Origin: Nannobrachium achirus
Lineage: Eukaryota > Chordata > Actinopteri > Myctophiformes > Myctophidae
Length of the DNA stretch: 64,000 nucleotides
Direction of reading: 5' to 3'
Assembly: GCA_963921795.1 (NCBI GenBank)
Contig: OY997639.1
Span: 63,729,394 to 63,793,393, forward strand
The number at the start of each line of letters is the position of its first letter. The stretch's first letter is position 1. This document shows, in pieces, positions 49,702 to 62,200 of the stretch. The position numbers were made by a program, and so were the translations under genes. The notes beneath the pieces were generated by a model. The model had not been told where the DNA came from, made no database searches, and saw nothing but the letters and a program-made list of their open reading frames with translations.

Positions 49702-49796
<95 letters not shown>
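49702..49796. repeat. (GT)n microsatellite
   Basis: About 95 bp of GT. Confidence 0.95.
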
Positions 49797-49797
<1 letters not shown>

Positions 49798-50199
49798 GTT
49801 CACTCACACAGGTGGTGAGCAGCATGGACACACATCACGATTCTTCAAATCTAGTCCTTCAACATGCAGCTCGCATTTAAGTCACATCTGCTCCAAACAA
49901 CAATTATGAAACTGTTAGGAAGATTCCTGGGACGCTGGGCTGACTGCGACCATCAAAGAAAGGCCATAGTTGATAGACTATTTTTTTCCCCTTCCAGTGT
50001 GATATGCTGTTTTCATACTGTACACAATTTCAGGTAACTCCAACGAAAAGACATATCCTACTACCTCTTGGAGGAGAGAGACAGGGGCAGGTGAGTATCT
50101 GTGTATGTGTGTACAGAGAATAGGGGTGATTTGGATAGAACAGAAAACCTTTCCTTCTTCTGTATGTATTAAGAAGAGTATTTATGGGGTGCGTAGGGT

Positions 50200-50310
50200 T
50201 GTTCCGACATCCCATTTTTACGACGTCTCATTAGTGACCTTAACTACTGAACCCTAACCTCAGTAAAACTATGCCTAACCCTAAGTCGGACTAATGAGAC
50301 GTCAGACTAT
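50200..50310. mobile_element. Hairpin MITE related to 30975-31095
   Basis: TTACGACGTCTCATTAGT and ACTAATGAGACGTCAG are inverted. The core has AACCCTAACCTCAGTAA. The same layout as the 31.0 kb copy. Confidence 0.6.
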
Positions 50311-50349
50311 TCAGATTTCCCCTATTTATGGTTAGATTTTGGTTAGATG

Positions 50350-50962
50350 TATTTCAATTTTGTTTAACCAAGTTTAACTATTAACTGTGCTGTGATTTGA
50401 TATTGAGCCATTGAATCTACAGGTGATTTTAACTCTGAACACCCAGAATCAGCATGGTTTGAACCAAACATTACCCCAGGTTTTCACTTTTATTTTATCC
50501 CATACAGATGTTCTCAGCTGGGCTGAGGATGCAGACTGCCAAGTGCCAACCTTCCGGTGACAATCCTTCTCATATTAAGCATTTAAGCAGCACTGTCTGC
50601 CTGTTCACTAGATAGTAGACAATAGAGCAACACTGCCATGAAATACCTGGCAAACCTTCATCAGGCAACACAGCGACACTTCAGCAACACAAACTCCAGG
50701 AAAAGTTGAAGGTTGCTCACAAACTGTCTCATCTCTGTTGCGTTGTATCATTCACTGAACAACACAGGCTACATAAACTGTCTCATCTCTGTTGTGTTGT
50801 ATCATTCATTGAACACAGAGGCTACATGACTGAGTAAGAGATACCAAACATACGGTACGATTTCACATGACTGAACCTTGACCCCAGCTGTTTTTAAGGG
50901 ATAGAACACCTGATATACTTCACACAGCAGGCTAGCATATCACACAGACACAGGGCACAGGC

Positions 50963-51018
<56 letters not shown>

Positions 51019-51091
51019 TCAAGAGCTCAACAAGCAGAAAAACAGTTAAGGAGCAAAGATCAGTCTCATATCGCTGTATCTCTCACCTACC

Positions 51092-51130
<39 letters not shown>

Positions 51131-52040
51131 GCGCACGCACACACAAGATCTCCTACTTCTTGGAAAGCTGTTCAAAGGACACGTTGTCCATGCGGCATTC
51201 AATTTCAGACATCACTACACAGTATGAGACGATTGTGTCAATCATTGTCTGTCTGTCTGTCCACACTCTTTCTAAATTTCATTTAATGTTACAACCTGGA
51301 CAAGAGAGATAGTCGCTCTCCCGCTCTTCCCAGTATGTGTACTGTATACAGCTTCTTTTGTCCCAAGTCCTAAGCTACAATAGGAAAACCTCCATTCATC
51401 TGCTGATGTGACAGGTGACAGATTGTAAAGGTGTGTTACAAATGTTACTAAACACAGTGTATATATATTTTACATGTCATGTACCATTTCATACAATATA
51501 ATGAAAGTATAACTATAGGCTGCAGTATGAATATAATGGGCTTACTACTGTAGATATAGGGTTTCCAAAAAGCATTGCTGTCCAACTAGTACGAATACGA
51601 TTAAAGGATCTTGAAGAACCAACCATCATTTGCAGCTTTTGTTAGTATTGTTCCTCATTAAATCCTTGCAAACGGCACAATCTATACAGGTCAGGGGTAC
51701 CAGATTTCAATAGGTCACCGATTTCATCTTAGCAGCACATTTATGCTTTCTGGATTGTCAAACAACAGACAATAGTATATGGAAACATGATACTAGACGA
51801 TTCTATGTTTTGCTCCTTATTCAACAGCCACCAGTGTTGGTTTGGCTTACCAGTGGATCTTGACTGGGGGTCTATTTTACCCAGAAACTCTCCTTTAAGA
51901 ACCAATTAGTCTTATAATGTAGCCAGTCTATCAGAGATACCACCATCCCAATATAAAGGACCACCCAAAAGTTTAAAATGTAGTTTTTATTATTTATTTA
52001 TTTTAATCTATAAATTGTATCCACTTAGGTTTATCCCTTA
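50350..52040. other. Unassigned region with simple repeats
   Basis: A CAGA tetranucleotide run (50961-51017), a CA run (51104-51128) and a duplicated phrase ACAAACTGTCTCATCTCTGT near 50722 and 50776. No gene recognised. Confidence 0.4.
50961..51017. repeat. (CAGA)n tetranucleotide repeat
   Basis: About 14 units. Confidence 0.93.
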
Positions 52041-52044
52041 AGAC

Positions 52045-52221
52045 CTGTCCATACTGTCTCCGACCACCAAACTTTGTCTGAAAGGTCCGGTTCAACTACA
52101 AAATGACGTCACTCGAAACTTCTGCAAAGCATTAATCCGAATTAAGAGTTCGGAAAGCTGCACGTCGGAAAAGACGGAACTCTCTGATGAAAAGTTTGGT
52201 GGTCGGGGAAAGTATGGACAG
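52045..52221. mobile_element. MITE with ~30-bp inverted ends
   Basis: CTGTCCATACTGTCTCCGAC at the left, and GTCGGGGAAAGTATGGACAG at the right. 177 bp. The flanks CCTTAAGAC and CTTAGAG do not give a clear duplication. No coding region. Confidence 0.8.
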
Positions 52222-52229
52222 CTTAGAGT

Positions 52230-53060
52230 GAATTTAGATGTGACCAGACATATCGGTAGGCAAGAATCTCTGATTGTCTGAGTCTCGTCTGGCTATGAGA
52301 TATATTGAACCAGTCTTTTGTTCCATGGCCCTTGTAGGACCTCCACAGCACAGAAAGGTCTTTTCCTGGTCATAATCCACTGAGAACTAGCAAGTACACA
52401 TTGTTAGACCAAAAATCACCCATGTAACATGTTTTTTACATGGGTGGCATAGAACTGCTTGATAGTTCTAGATGGTCATAGATGGCAGTAAGAAAGCTGA
52501 AAGCGATAGGTGCAGTCCAACAGTTTAAGTGAAACACTGCATGTGCACATACTAGTATAGTACATACACAAACCCATACATGCAACAGTGCTGGCATATA
52601 ACATCTATTGTTTGCATGATACTCTGGTATCTGTACTACCACATTTATAGACGAGGGATGTTAAATGTGGGTTCGATATTCGAACACTAATCAAATTGTA
52701 AGAAAGCTCAACATATTTGATTGGGGAAATGAATGCAAAGCAAATACGAAGCTTGCACGAAGAGAATGACTATAGTCCGAAAGTTGGCAAAATTCTTAAA
52801 TGCAATGCAACATTTTTAAAAATGTTATAATAACATTCAAAGTTTTCAAACATCATTTTTGACAAATGTTGAAATCCTTCTTACAGGCACATCTACCATG
52901 CTTGCACTGCACTCAGGCTCACACTGCTGTGGCTACTATTGGCTGTAATAAGTGCACTAGTGATGCCACTGATTAACACAATGAACTACAAACACTGGAA
53001 CAATAAGCTAGTTTTACTTGTTCACTTGTAAAGTTATAATTTACATGCGTGCCGCGCATG
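52230..53060. other. Unassigned region
   Basis: GGGTTCGATATTCGAACAC near 52670 is a palindrome. No gene or complete element recognised. Confidence 0.35.
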
Positions 53061-53063
53061 TGT

Positions 53064-53194
<131 letters not shown>

Positions 53195-53665
53195 ATGATG
53201 TAACTCTTCTTTCAATGCCTGTTCTTGCATCCACTGCCACCATCACTTACTGACATAAAACCACTTCTATAGCTCAACAAAACACATATCTCCAACAGGA
53301 GCATAGCTAACATAACCGACCTGCATATTAGACCTGCTGCTCCACCATTTAACATCATCATGTGTGGATCTTCATCAGGTCAAGTGTATGGGAAGAGTTG
53401 GGAACAACGCACAAATTCAACCTCGTATTTGCAATTCTGACAGCTGCTGCCACATACACATCAATACAATGCTGATGCACAAACATGACCAAAAACATAG
53501 ATAGTCCTGCATTGGGAAAATGTGTTTCGTTTTTGGCTTTCACCATAAAATGTGCCAAAGAAAAGCAAGGAAAACAAAACTTGAAGTGAAGTCAAGTGCT
53601 TCTGATTCCGACCACCACCTGTGTGTGAGGATATGAGGATGTTTGAGTTGTGAGTGAGTGAGTGA

Positions 53666-53670
<5 letters not shown>

Positions 53671-53722
<52 letters not shown>

Positions 53723-53725
53723 TAT

Positions 53726-53784
<59 letters not shown>
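53671..53784. repeat. (GT)n microsatellite with one interruption
   Basis: About 114 bp with a single CTATGGG interruption near 53721. Confidence 0.93.
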
Positions 53785-53787
<3 letters not shown>

Positions 53788-53805
53788 ACACGCGCATGAA
53801 CTGAC

Positions 53806-53975
53806 TTTTGTTGTTCTTGCGGAGCAGGGCCGAGCTGGACCAGAGCTCCGATTGGCCTATCCTGCTGGAGGGCGTGGCCTTCTCCTCCACCGAGGACGAC
53901 GTGATCACCATGGAAACGTTTGGCGGTTGGTCGATCCGGCGAGGAAATTCTGTCAATCAAAGCGCTGTGTGTTGA
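53806..53975. other. Exon-like island, open on both strands
   Basis: GC-rich at third positions. Plus strand: acceptor context CTGACTTTTGTTGTTCTTGC before CAG|G at 53828, then AELDQSSDWPILLEGVAFSS and TEDDVITMETFGG to a TGA at 53973. Minus strand: ATG at 53911-53909 in good context reads MVITSSSVEEKATPSSRIGQ and SELWSSSALLRKN up to a weak donor GTCAGT at 53805, followed by CA repeats. Third codon positions coincide on the two strands, so base composition cannot decide between them. Either a 5' exon of dyrk1b or neighbour (minus) or a terminal exon of an unknown plus-strand gene. No protein family recognised. Confidence 0.4.
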
Positions 53976-53999
53976 TGGGTTGGGCAGAGCCGAGGGGTT

Positions 54000-54800
54000 C
54001 AGGTAGGGGTCATTTAGGCGTGCTGTAGCGTTTCTTGTTTTTTTTGCAATCCTTAAGTCACACTCTGACAAAGCTTACATCCAATCAAATCACTCAGTCC
54101 TGAAGTGGTGGGGAACAAACCAACCAATCGAAAGGCACCGTCTCCTCTGGCTTCTTTTTTTGTTTTATTACTGTGGTTTCTAAGGCAACCGACCGGCGTT
54201 CAGGCAGCTTGTCTGTCTCTCTCTCTCTGCAGTAAAAAATATAAAGGATTTAAACTCTGTCTTTTTTCTGTGGTATAACACTATAGATATAGATCTCTCT
54301 TTCTACATATATATTCTGTTTCTGTGTATTGGGGATGTAGGGGGAGATAGAATATTTGGTTAGTTAAGTTAGCTTCTTTCTAGATTCCTTTCTGAAGTTT
54401 CATGCATTGTTTTCTGAGTGCTGGAGTTTTCTAGGTCTCCAGGGTCGCTGGTGACTCAGATTTAGGTAGTCTAAGCTAGGGCCTAACGAGTATCCTAGTG
54501 TTTTTAACTAGTACAGCAAGCGGTACCAGAACTATAAGATAGCTAGTAGTTTGGTAGAACTCACTGGTTTGGACTGGAGTGGGGAGGGCTTAAGTCTTAG
54601 CAAGTAGACTCCAGTGCAGCAAGTATTCCTTAGTCATTAGTACTCCATGATAGCCAGCAATTTCAGAGCAGTTCCAGCCTAGCCTTCTTCAACCACTTCG
54701 GCTGGCTCACTTTGTCCAAGTTAGCTCGCTGTTGGTATATGAAGACTAAACGGTAGAAACTGCTAACCTGGCACGGCTCACCAGGCTAGTGTATGCATGC
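54000..54800. other. Unassigned region
   Basis: Contains GCTAGT/CTAGTT-rich sequence and a CT run at 54216-54230. No exon recognised. Confidence 0.35.
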
Positions 54801-56018
54801 TGACCATGGTCCGGCTGGGCGAGGCGGGTGGTGGTAAGGGGGTAGAAGAGGAGGAGGAGGAGGTGGAGGGGGTTAGAGTTTCCAGCCGCCTGCCTTTACC
54901 CCATCCCTAAACCCTAAAAATAGATCCAATTTACTGGCGCTTTCTTTCTGCGAGGGTGAACTGGCCTGGGCACTGGGCAGAGTAGGGCAAGAGGGTGGTA
55001 AGAGAGCAATGTGATCTGTTGGCTTAATCCACTGACACACACACAACAACCTGCACGGCGGCCCCGAGGTTCCACGGCCCGTGGGAGCGTCTGTCTCTCT
55101 CTCTCTCTCTCCGCTGCTCTCTTGCTGCGTTCAGCTCCCCTTCCCCCGCCTACAGATGTCAGCTGCTGGCCCGAGCTAAACACTAGCTGCCGCTAGGAGG
55201 GGGAGAGGGGGGCCGGAGAGTTGAGAAGAGACCCGACAATAATAACCTCAAACGCAGGATTTCACAATGAGAAATGTTGTCCCCTGTCACTGAGCGGGGG
55301 GAGGGGTGTGGGGGGTCCGGTCCAAAGTGCTGATATTGCCCAAGCCCAAATAGCGACTTCCTCCGATAGTTTGGAATTAAACTAGTTCCTCCGGTTGGTG
55401 TTATCCAATCCAAAACTCTCCGATCTGTCACAGAGAAGGCTTTATGCAGGAGCTACAGCAGCGACGTGCGCACACGCACTTACACCGTCCGCAACTCGAA
55501 CGAGCAGCCAGCCGCCTCTCTTCGTCCGTTAATAAGAGGACAAAATAAACCTTATCACGTGTGTTTGTATCCCACCATCCGAGCTATTTTCAGGTGTTAG
55601 TCTCCGGGTGAATGTTTTCTTCCTCCTCTTCTTCTTTGCAGGTTGACAACAAGCAGCAGCAGCAGCAGCGGAGGTAATTCCCACTTTCCGACTCAAACAA
55701 ATGACACTTTCACTTCTTCAACTGTTTATCAAAAAATATTCAGCCGTCGCTCCTCCGCAGCACGTCGTATAGAGAACCGCCGTTTGGTTTGAGGCAATTC
55801 CGACCTGCCAAAAAACTACAAAAGAAAAGAATAAAAAGAAGAACGCGAACTCGACGGTTCAGAAACATTCATGAAACCACCAGCAACAACAACAACAATG
55901 AACGGCGCGCTCGTCGCAATAAAAAGCATAATAATCCCGTTTGGAAGTTTTGTGAACTGCCTGTCAAAAGACGGACGGACGACTCCCTGAAAGCTTCCGC
56001 CAAGTTGGATAGGATGGG

Positions 56019-56049
<31 letters not shown>

Positions 56050-56430
56050 TTCCCCGTTCCTTCTTTCTTTTCTCTCTCCTCCCTCTCTCTCTGTCCTCAG
56101 TTCTTCCTCTCGAGCCCTCTTGTCTTTTCTTTTCACCTTTTTTTCTTCTTATTTTTTGTAGTTTTTTTTTGTAGTTTTTTTTGTAATAATATAATCCTTT
56201 CCCGAGGTGGAAACCTTCGCAGGGGCGACTTTTCAGCTCATGTTTCTTCGCCCTGTATCCCCTGTCGGTAGTTCCCCGTTATTCACTGGTTTCTCTGGCT
56301 GGCGAGGAGCAGCCTCTCCCCACCCTGCCCTGCACGGACCCTACCATCCAGCCCCGGGCCGGGGAGGAATGGGATTCGGGGGGGAAATCAGATATTTCTT
56401 CCCCCCCGAAACACATAAACACACCACGGA
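54800..56430. promoter_or_regulatory. CpG-rich region, possible promoter or 5' exon area
   Basis: CpG density rises (for example GCGACGTGCGCACACGCAC at 55462, CACGTCGTATAGAGAACCGC at 55761). GC-box-like GGGCGAGGCGGG at 54818. CT and CAG runs. This is the kind of sequence seen at vertebrate first exons and lies on the 5' side of dyrk1b, but no start site is defined. Confidence 0.35.
55642..55673 (+). other. Possible 32-nt exon with CAG repeat
   Basis: CCTCCTCTTCTTCTTTGCAG is a strong acceptor. The 32-nt segment contains (CAG)5-6 and would read VDNKQQQQQR; GTAATT follows as a weak donor. A chance CAG run behind a CT tract could give the same picture. No partner exon in phase was identified. 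Confidence 0.25.
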
Positions 56431-57830
56431 GAAATATATACATCACGGGACCTTCTTTCATCTGTTTATTATTGTTCAGGTATAAAACGATGGGATGTGT
56501 GTCATTTAAACGAGGTGGTGAACAAGCACTTGCTGCTCCCCTCTTCCCTGGTTGCAGTGGTTTGGCCCAGGCAGGCCGCTCCTGTCCTGTCCATTTATAG
56601 TAACAGCAGGATATATATACTGGAACTTTATACACACACATAAATAGAACGCACCGACGTACTTTTAAACTATTCAAATTACGTATATGCGAAAAAACGT
56701 ATAAATATATATTTAGGTGCAACTTTATAGGTCAATAGCTATTCATAGTACAGTGTAATGCACGTGTAATTGATAGACACATCATACAAGACAAAAGGGA
56801 ATATTATATCTAACGGTATATCCAAAACAAGATTGAAAGACATTATCATCGTTATTACAATTTTTGTTGCTATATAAATGTTATTAATTATAATTATATA
56901 TATAAGGACCAGATGTCAACAACAGATTCAAATCTGATAAAACACCATCTTATTGTTTTTTTCTCCTGAAAAGTAAAACATATGTATGAATTAATGTAAT
57001 TTATTAAATGTTATGACATGTTTATTAACAAACAATATTTTAACATATTAATCGCCATTTGGAATTGGAATCTATAAGATAGATTATTGTATTTTCTGTT
57101 CAAACAAGGCCCATGCATAAATGTCCACAGTGTTGGGAATCGGGATAGTATAGCGAAACTCTCTCTAGGTTCCTTTATGGGAGTATAAACTATAAATTGA
57201 CCCTTAAGTATGTAACTCTGACAGTGTACAAATGGAACCAAATGGACCCGTTAGGGTCCATTTAAGGGGAGACCTTTAAATTTCAAAGTTTGAGAACCAC
57301 TGCTGTATGCATTCTAGAAGCTGTACTGTAGAGAACATTATAGCATGAGAAAGAATGTTATTAGTTGAATTATGCAGATTATGTTCTGTATGTTTTACAT
57401 CTAAATAAAATGCAGGCTTGAAGTGAAGCTGTCATCGATGACCAATAATGAACCAACACATTCTAATCTACCCCTAATCAAAGCAAACAAGAGCGAGAAC
57501 AAGACGTATCATCTATGTATGCCAATGTTTGAGGTCACTGTGGCAACTAAATGGCTGCACACACAGCCCAACGGCACACACAACATTAGGTTTACATGCT
57601 TTCACTAAAGAGTGAATCAATGAATGAATCAGAGATGTCACATCAATCAGTCTGGCAGCCAGCATTGTTTCTGTTCAACTTGCATCTGACTGAATGTATG
57701 CATCCTCCATAGGCTGAGGGTTTATTATTTGCAGTTTAAAACCAGTTTCTGCTGCCCTCCCAACAGACACAGTAAGGTTCATTTCGCTCCTCTCTCAGTC
57801 CTTGAAAATGATTTCAACTTTTCTGTGCTA
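56431..57830. other. Unassigned AT-rich region
   Basis: AT-rich, with a hAT-like MITE right part at about 57208-57302 (AACTCTGACAGTGTACAAAT and GTTTGAGAACCACTG) matching the family at 21655. No gene recognised. Confidence 0.4.
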
Positions 57831-57838
57831 AAGTGCGT

Positions 57839-57972
<134 letters not shown>

Positions 57973-58044
57973 CTCTCCTCCCTCCTGTCTTCTCCTCCTC
58001 GTCGTGAGCTCCTCTCCTCTCCTCTCTCTTTCTCTCTATCCTCC

Positions 58045-58260
58045 CCCAGCATGCGCGCGCTGCCGCGCTGCTCCTACACTCTGTTGCTATCCAACGCCAC
58101 GGCAGCCGCCACGCGATTGGTCCAGGCCAGCACCGTCCCTCGCTGCGATTGGCCAGGGGGCCGGGTCCAAAGGCGGGGCTACTGGGTTGGTTTCCCCGTG
58201 TTCTCTTCAAACGGCGCGAGGCAGGAATGACGCGGAAATAGTTTGAAGATGTCAGGTAGA
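58045..58260. promoter_or_regulatory. CpG promoter-like block with twin CCAAT boxes
   Basis: GCATGCGCGC (NRF1-like) at 58049-58058, ATTGG boxes at 58116-58120 and 58148-58152 (32 bp apart, both CCAAT on the minus strand), and a GC box GGCGGGGC at 58172-58179, all within 130 bp of CpG-rich DNA. Orientation is uncertain. It is on the 5' side of dyrk1b and could be its distal promoter, or that of a gene to the right. Confidence 0.5.
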
Positions 58261-58350
58261 GAGAAGAGGAGGGCTGAGTGAGAGAGGGGGGGGGGAGCAG
58301 AAAAAGCCAGATAGAGAAAGAAAGGAGAGGACAGAGAGAAAGAGATGGAC

Positions 58351-58384
<34 letters not shown>

Positions 58385-58400
58385 AAAAGGGCCTCCATAA
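58261..58400. repeat. GA-rich repeats
   Basis: Purine-rich run with a (GA)n core at 58353-58381. Confidence 0.85.
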
Positions 58401-58639
58401 GCACATGCCTATAGAGTGGCATTCCACAGCTGAGATGGGTGACACACACACACACACACACACACAAAAAGTTGTTCGGCTGTTGCTATCCGACCGTTAC
58501 TGGGCTAAATCAGGAACAAGGCTGCCTGGGAACAGCTCGGCACACGCGCCCTCGCGCGCACAGATATAAACCAGTGGGCAGCTCGTTCCAACTTGAAGGA
58601 AGAAAGCAAAAAAAACGAATTCACACACACTGTAACTAA

Positions 58640-59450
58640 GCAAAAAGTGCAAACACCCTACTTATACTTATTAAGCCCCATCATTGCACGGTGTTAATAT
58701 TACCTGGGGGTTGTTGGGGATGACTGTGTTGCCAAGGTTGTCAGGGGTTTTAATCCAATGTAAACTTGTCATGTCTCATGCCTATAACTTGGAAATTGTA
58801 CTACAATTTACCTACTGTTTTTAATCCCCACGCTTAGCATAATCTAATGTTAATGCAATTCTCCTGACATCCTTCCAAACAAGTAGACTGTTTTGCTATT
58901 GTTAATGCAGGACATACTGTACTGAAGCTGTACATTATTCCAGGATACACCTTCTTGTTCTATATTTTCCTTCTGCGTGTTGTGAGCTGCTTCTAATGTA
59001 GAGTCCATATTAACTACGTTACTGTGTCACAAAGGAGACAGAACTGCAACATAATTGAGTGTTGCCAGCCTGAGCGTCACCCCGACTGATGTAAACACAG
59101 CAGTGTATGGTGGTCATACTGATATACTATCTCTGTTCACAAAGAATGTAATAAGCTGGTCAATAGACTCAATTACTCCTCTTTCAAATGAACTAATGTG
59201 TTATCATCAAATAAACCAGCCGGACAAATAGTTATATTACATAGGTATGAAATAGTAAATAAATGGAGAGGGGCACTCTGCAGAGTGCATATCTCTGCCA
59301 GGCTGAGTTGCCTATATGGCAATGTAAAATCGTGGATTGCAGCCGTCAGGAGTCAGACCTGAGGAAGCCACAGGTGGAAATGGCATTTATAGTAGGGATC
59401 GCCAACCGTTAACCGCTAGCCGTTTAACCATTAAGAAATTGGTTTAACGG
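58640..59450. other. Unassigned region
   Basis: No gene, element ends or tandem repeats recognised. Confidence 0.35.
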
Positions 59451-59451
59451 C

Positions 59452-59755
59452 TATGCTGACACTACTGATACTACACAGTGTCGCCACCATGTTAGCAGCC
59501 GCATGCTGAAACAATGCCCAAATTTGGAGATGAGCATGGTGATATCCACCATGGCAACATCCGCTTGCTGAAACAATGCACACATTTGGAGATGAGCATG
59601 CTGACATCACTGATACTAAACAGTGTCGCCACTATGGTAACAGATGCAAGCTGAAACGATGCCCAAATTTGGAGATGATGTCCGCCATCCGTCTGCATGC
59701 TGACATCAATCATAATAAACAGTATCGCCACCATGGTAACAGCCGCATGCTGCTG
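59452..59755. repeat. Minisatellite with AAATTTGGAGATGA units
   Basis: CAGTGTCGCCACCATG-like starts at 59476, 59621 and 59720 (the last with CAGTATCGCC). ACAATGC(C/A)CAAATTTGGAGATGA phrases recur between them. Periods are about 145 and 99 bp, so units have lost or gained sub-blocks. Confidence 0.75.
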
Positions 59756-59924
59756 CCGTGTTACATTACATACATGTGATTGTGTAAATCCCACCTTTTC
59801 ACTGCTAAAATAAATCAAATTTCTTATAGAAAACTATTTGTTGTATTTTTCTTCATCTTCCTCATTGTGTTGTTGTTTTTAATGTGTTTAACATTCTTTA
59901 TGGGTTTAATTGAATTACATTTAA

Positions 59925-60120
59925 TTGAATTCAGTTCAATTGAATTCAATTCAATTTTATCAAAGTATCAAATCATAACAAGTTCTCTCAAGACACTTTA
60001 TATCAGCTACAGAGCATAGACCCGAGCAGAAACCCCACCCTGAGCAAGCGATTTTGCGACAGTGCAGGCAATGAAAAACCCCCTCTTAACTGGAGGAAAC
60101 GTCAAGCATAAATAGGGCGC
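59925..60120 (+). mobile_element. Probable dispersed retroelement fragment
   Basis: TTCAATTGAATTCAATTCAA runs lead to AAATCATAACAAGTTCTCTC and AACCCCACCCTGAGCAAGC, phrases of a very common fish dispersed repeat. No coding region. Confidence 0.45.
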
Positions 60121-60359
60121 TTTATTAAGGGGAAAAAACCCAGTGTATTTTCCTTTTTTTAAAGGGCAAAATGGCGCATCTTTGAACACATTTCCTTCCA
60201 GGTGAAATGTGTTTTTGTGCATTCTACACAATGTTGGTGAAAAGAAAGAAAATAAAATCGAAATATATCTACATATATACACAGTAAAAGACCAACAGAT
60301 ACATGTACATGAGGTTAAACATACGGTGCGAAAGTGGTAACACATTTGGTAATATGGCT

Positions 60360-60459
60360 CAGAGTGACAAGAGTTTGTTTCTTTTATTTCTCCATGTCTT
60401 TACAAGACTTGTCTTTGTAAAGACTTGAAGAAATAAAATAAACTCACTCTTGTCACTCT
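60360..60459. repeat. Inverted repeat of ~48-nt arms
   Basis: AGAGTGACAAGAGTTTGTTT and its complement at the right end; inner TGTCTTTACAAGACTTGTC closes the loop. Solo hairpin, not related to the shared palindrome. Confidence 0.8.
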
Positions 60460-60479
60460 CAGTGCGACCTGTCACTTGT

Positions 60480-61440
60480 TTAAATGTCATTGTTCTAATA
60501 GCGCACCAGAGGAGCCAGAGCATGGTGGTAACAAAAAGTTTAATTTACAAAGTGATTTTATAAATCAATAGTGGAATAAATGTACGTGTACTAATCATGA
60601 TAATCATGAAACCGTTTTTTCTCTCACTATAATCATCCCACCCCTAGTGGATGGTTAATCACCAATTAGCTAACCATCAGCTACCAACTATGATAGGAGG
60701 TTTAACCTCTAAATAGAATAATAATACATAAAATAGCAGAGAGTATATGACTGTTATCGTTGATCACTATGCAATATCTCGATAATATATCTCAACAGAC
60801 TGTACTAGTTTATATATATAATATAAAAAGAATATTCATACAGTAAGTTGTTCACTTTCTGGCTAAAGACTTAGCCCACAGTTCAGTTTGAACCTTTTGG
60901 TTCATGGTTTCAATTTGGTTTCAGTAGTTTGGTTCGGTAGCAAATCAGCAAAAAGAAAATAAATTAAGCTTTTTCCAAACAGAAAAATTCCAGTATGACT
61001 ACATCACTGTCTGCCTTGCAACATATTTTCAAGGGAAAAATTAACTGTATGTTCAAAGAAAAACTACTTCACATGCAGCAATAAAACTTTGATGATTTAG
61101 TTTTCTCTGCATTTCTCTGATTTATGAATGTTATAATTAAAACACTTGCAAGAAGATTCCTTTTCTACGTCATGGAGTACTTTAGCCACAGTTAGTCGAG
61201 ATGACAAGTGGTCAATGCAGACAGAGAAGGCTAATGATATGCTCATTTGTTCATCCGAAAAGTGTCGCTTTCCGAAAAAAGACGACTTGTCGCGAATACA
61301 TGTAAATCAGCTATCTTTGGCAAGCAACACTTCACTCTGGGTTTTCTCCAGTGACACAGACAGTGAAGTAGTAATACAACATTATTAGTGTGGTTACCTA
61401 TTATAGGGCAACACACTATTGTTATTGTTCCGAAATTACT
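60480..61440. other. Unassigned region
   Basis: ATCATCCCACCCCTA near 60631-60646 looks like the right end of a TAGGGGTGGG family MITE without a visible left end. No gene recognised. Confidence 0.35.
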
Positions 61441-61449
61441 GAGGAACCT

Positions 61450-61610
61450 TTAGCCAATGAGGAAGCAGAATTCTTGTGACGTCACCTTTATGCAGCTTCC
61501 TCATTGGCTAAAAGCAGTTTTTGCTGCTCCCTCATTGGCTTAAAGTTACCCTAAAAAGTTCTATACGTCACCTTTATGCTGCTTCCTCATTGGCTAAAAG
61601 TTACTCTATT
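61450..61610. promoter_or_regulatory. Cluster of CCAAT motifs with a CRE
   Basis: TTAGCCAATGAGGAAGC at about 61450, then inverted GCTTCCTCATTGGCTAA-like copies at about 61494, 61526 and 61580; a full CRE TGACGTCA at 61477-61484 and ACGTCACCTTTATGC repeated near 61565. It may be an array derived from one duplicated site rather than a functional promoter. Confidence 0.4.
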
Positions 61611-61949
61611 ACCATTATACTCTATAAACTAAAAGTAATCCCATTGACTTGAATGGGAAAAAGCACATTCACAATTTCCCAGAATTGCATCTTTCTAGTA
61701 TCAAACCTGAAAATGCTATTCCCAGGTGCATACCGAACCGTGAATGGCGTTCACGGTTCGGTGTGAACGCCACACCGTGTTGTGTGTTGACAAAGTCTCT
61801 GTCATCATAGAGAGCAGGAGTTTAGCTAACATACTGTTTTGCATAGACATCTTACTATAAATGCGAGAAATCTCTGTGAGCGTGCGTAGATGTAATCCGC
61901 ATATCTCGAGAACCGTTCGTCCCACCGGCTTCAGATCGTAACGCCTCAA

Positions 61950-62200
61950 TGTCTATAGCTGACCTGTTCTGACATCACTTTGTTGACTGTCACCTGGATA
62001 TCCATATATGAAGATCACAACACTGACCTCATCAAACCCTGGATATCCATACATGGAGACGACTGGATCATCACCTAGATCTCCATATATGGAGCTGGTC
62101 AATAGCTCTACATCTGAGCTCACAGACTCCATATATGGATATAGCTGACCTGTTCTGACATCACATTGATGACTCGACCATCTCAGCAGAAGGGTATTCA
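61950..62200. repeat. CCATATATGG palindromes and a ~189-bp repeat
   Basis: ATAGCTGACCTGTTCTGACA occurs near 61955 and 62143. Between them are five ATCTCCATATATGGAG-type palindromes. Confidence 0.65.

Noticed and set aside
56279..56722. A 147-codon minus-strand frame in the CpG-rich zone
   Set aside because: No start context, no domain and no splice support; it opens into AT-rich sequence.
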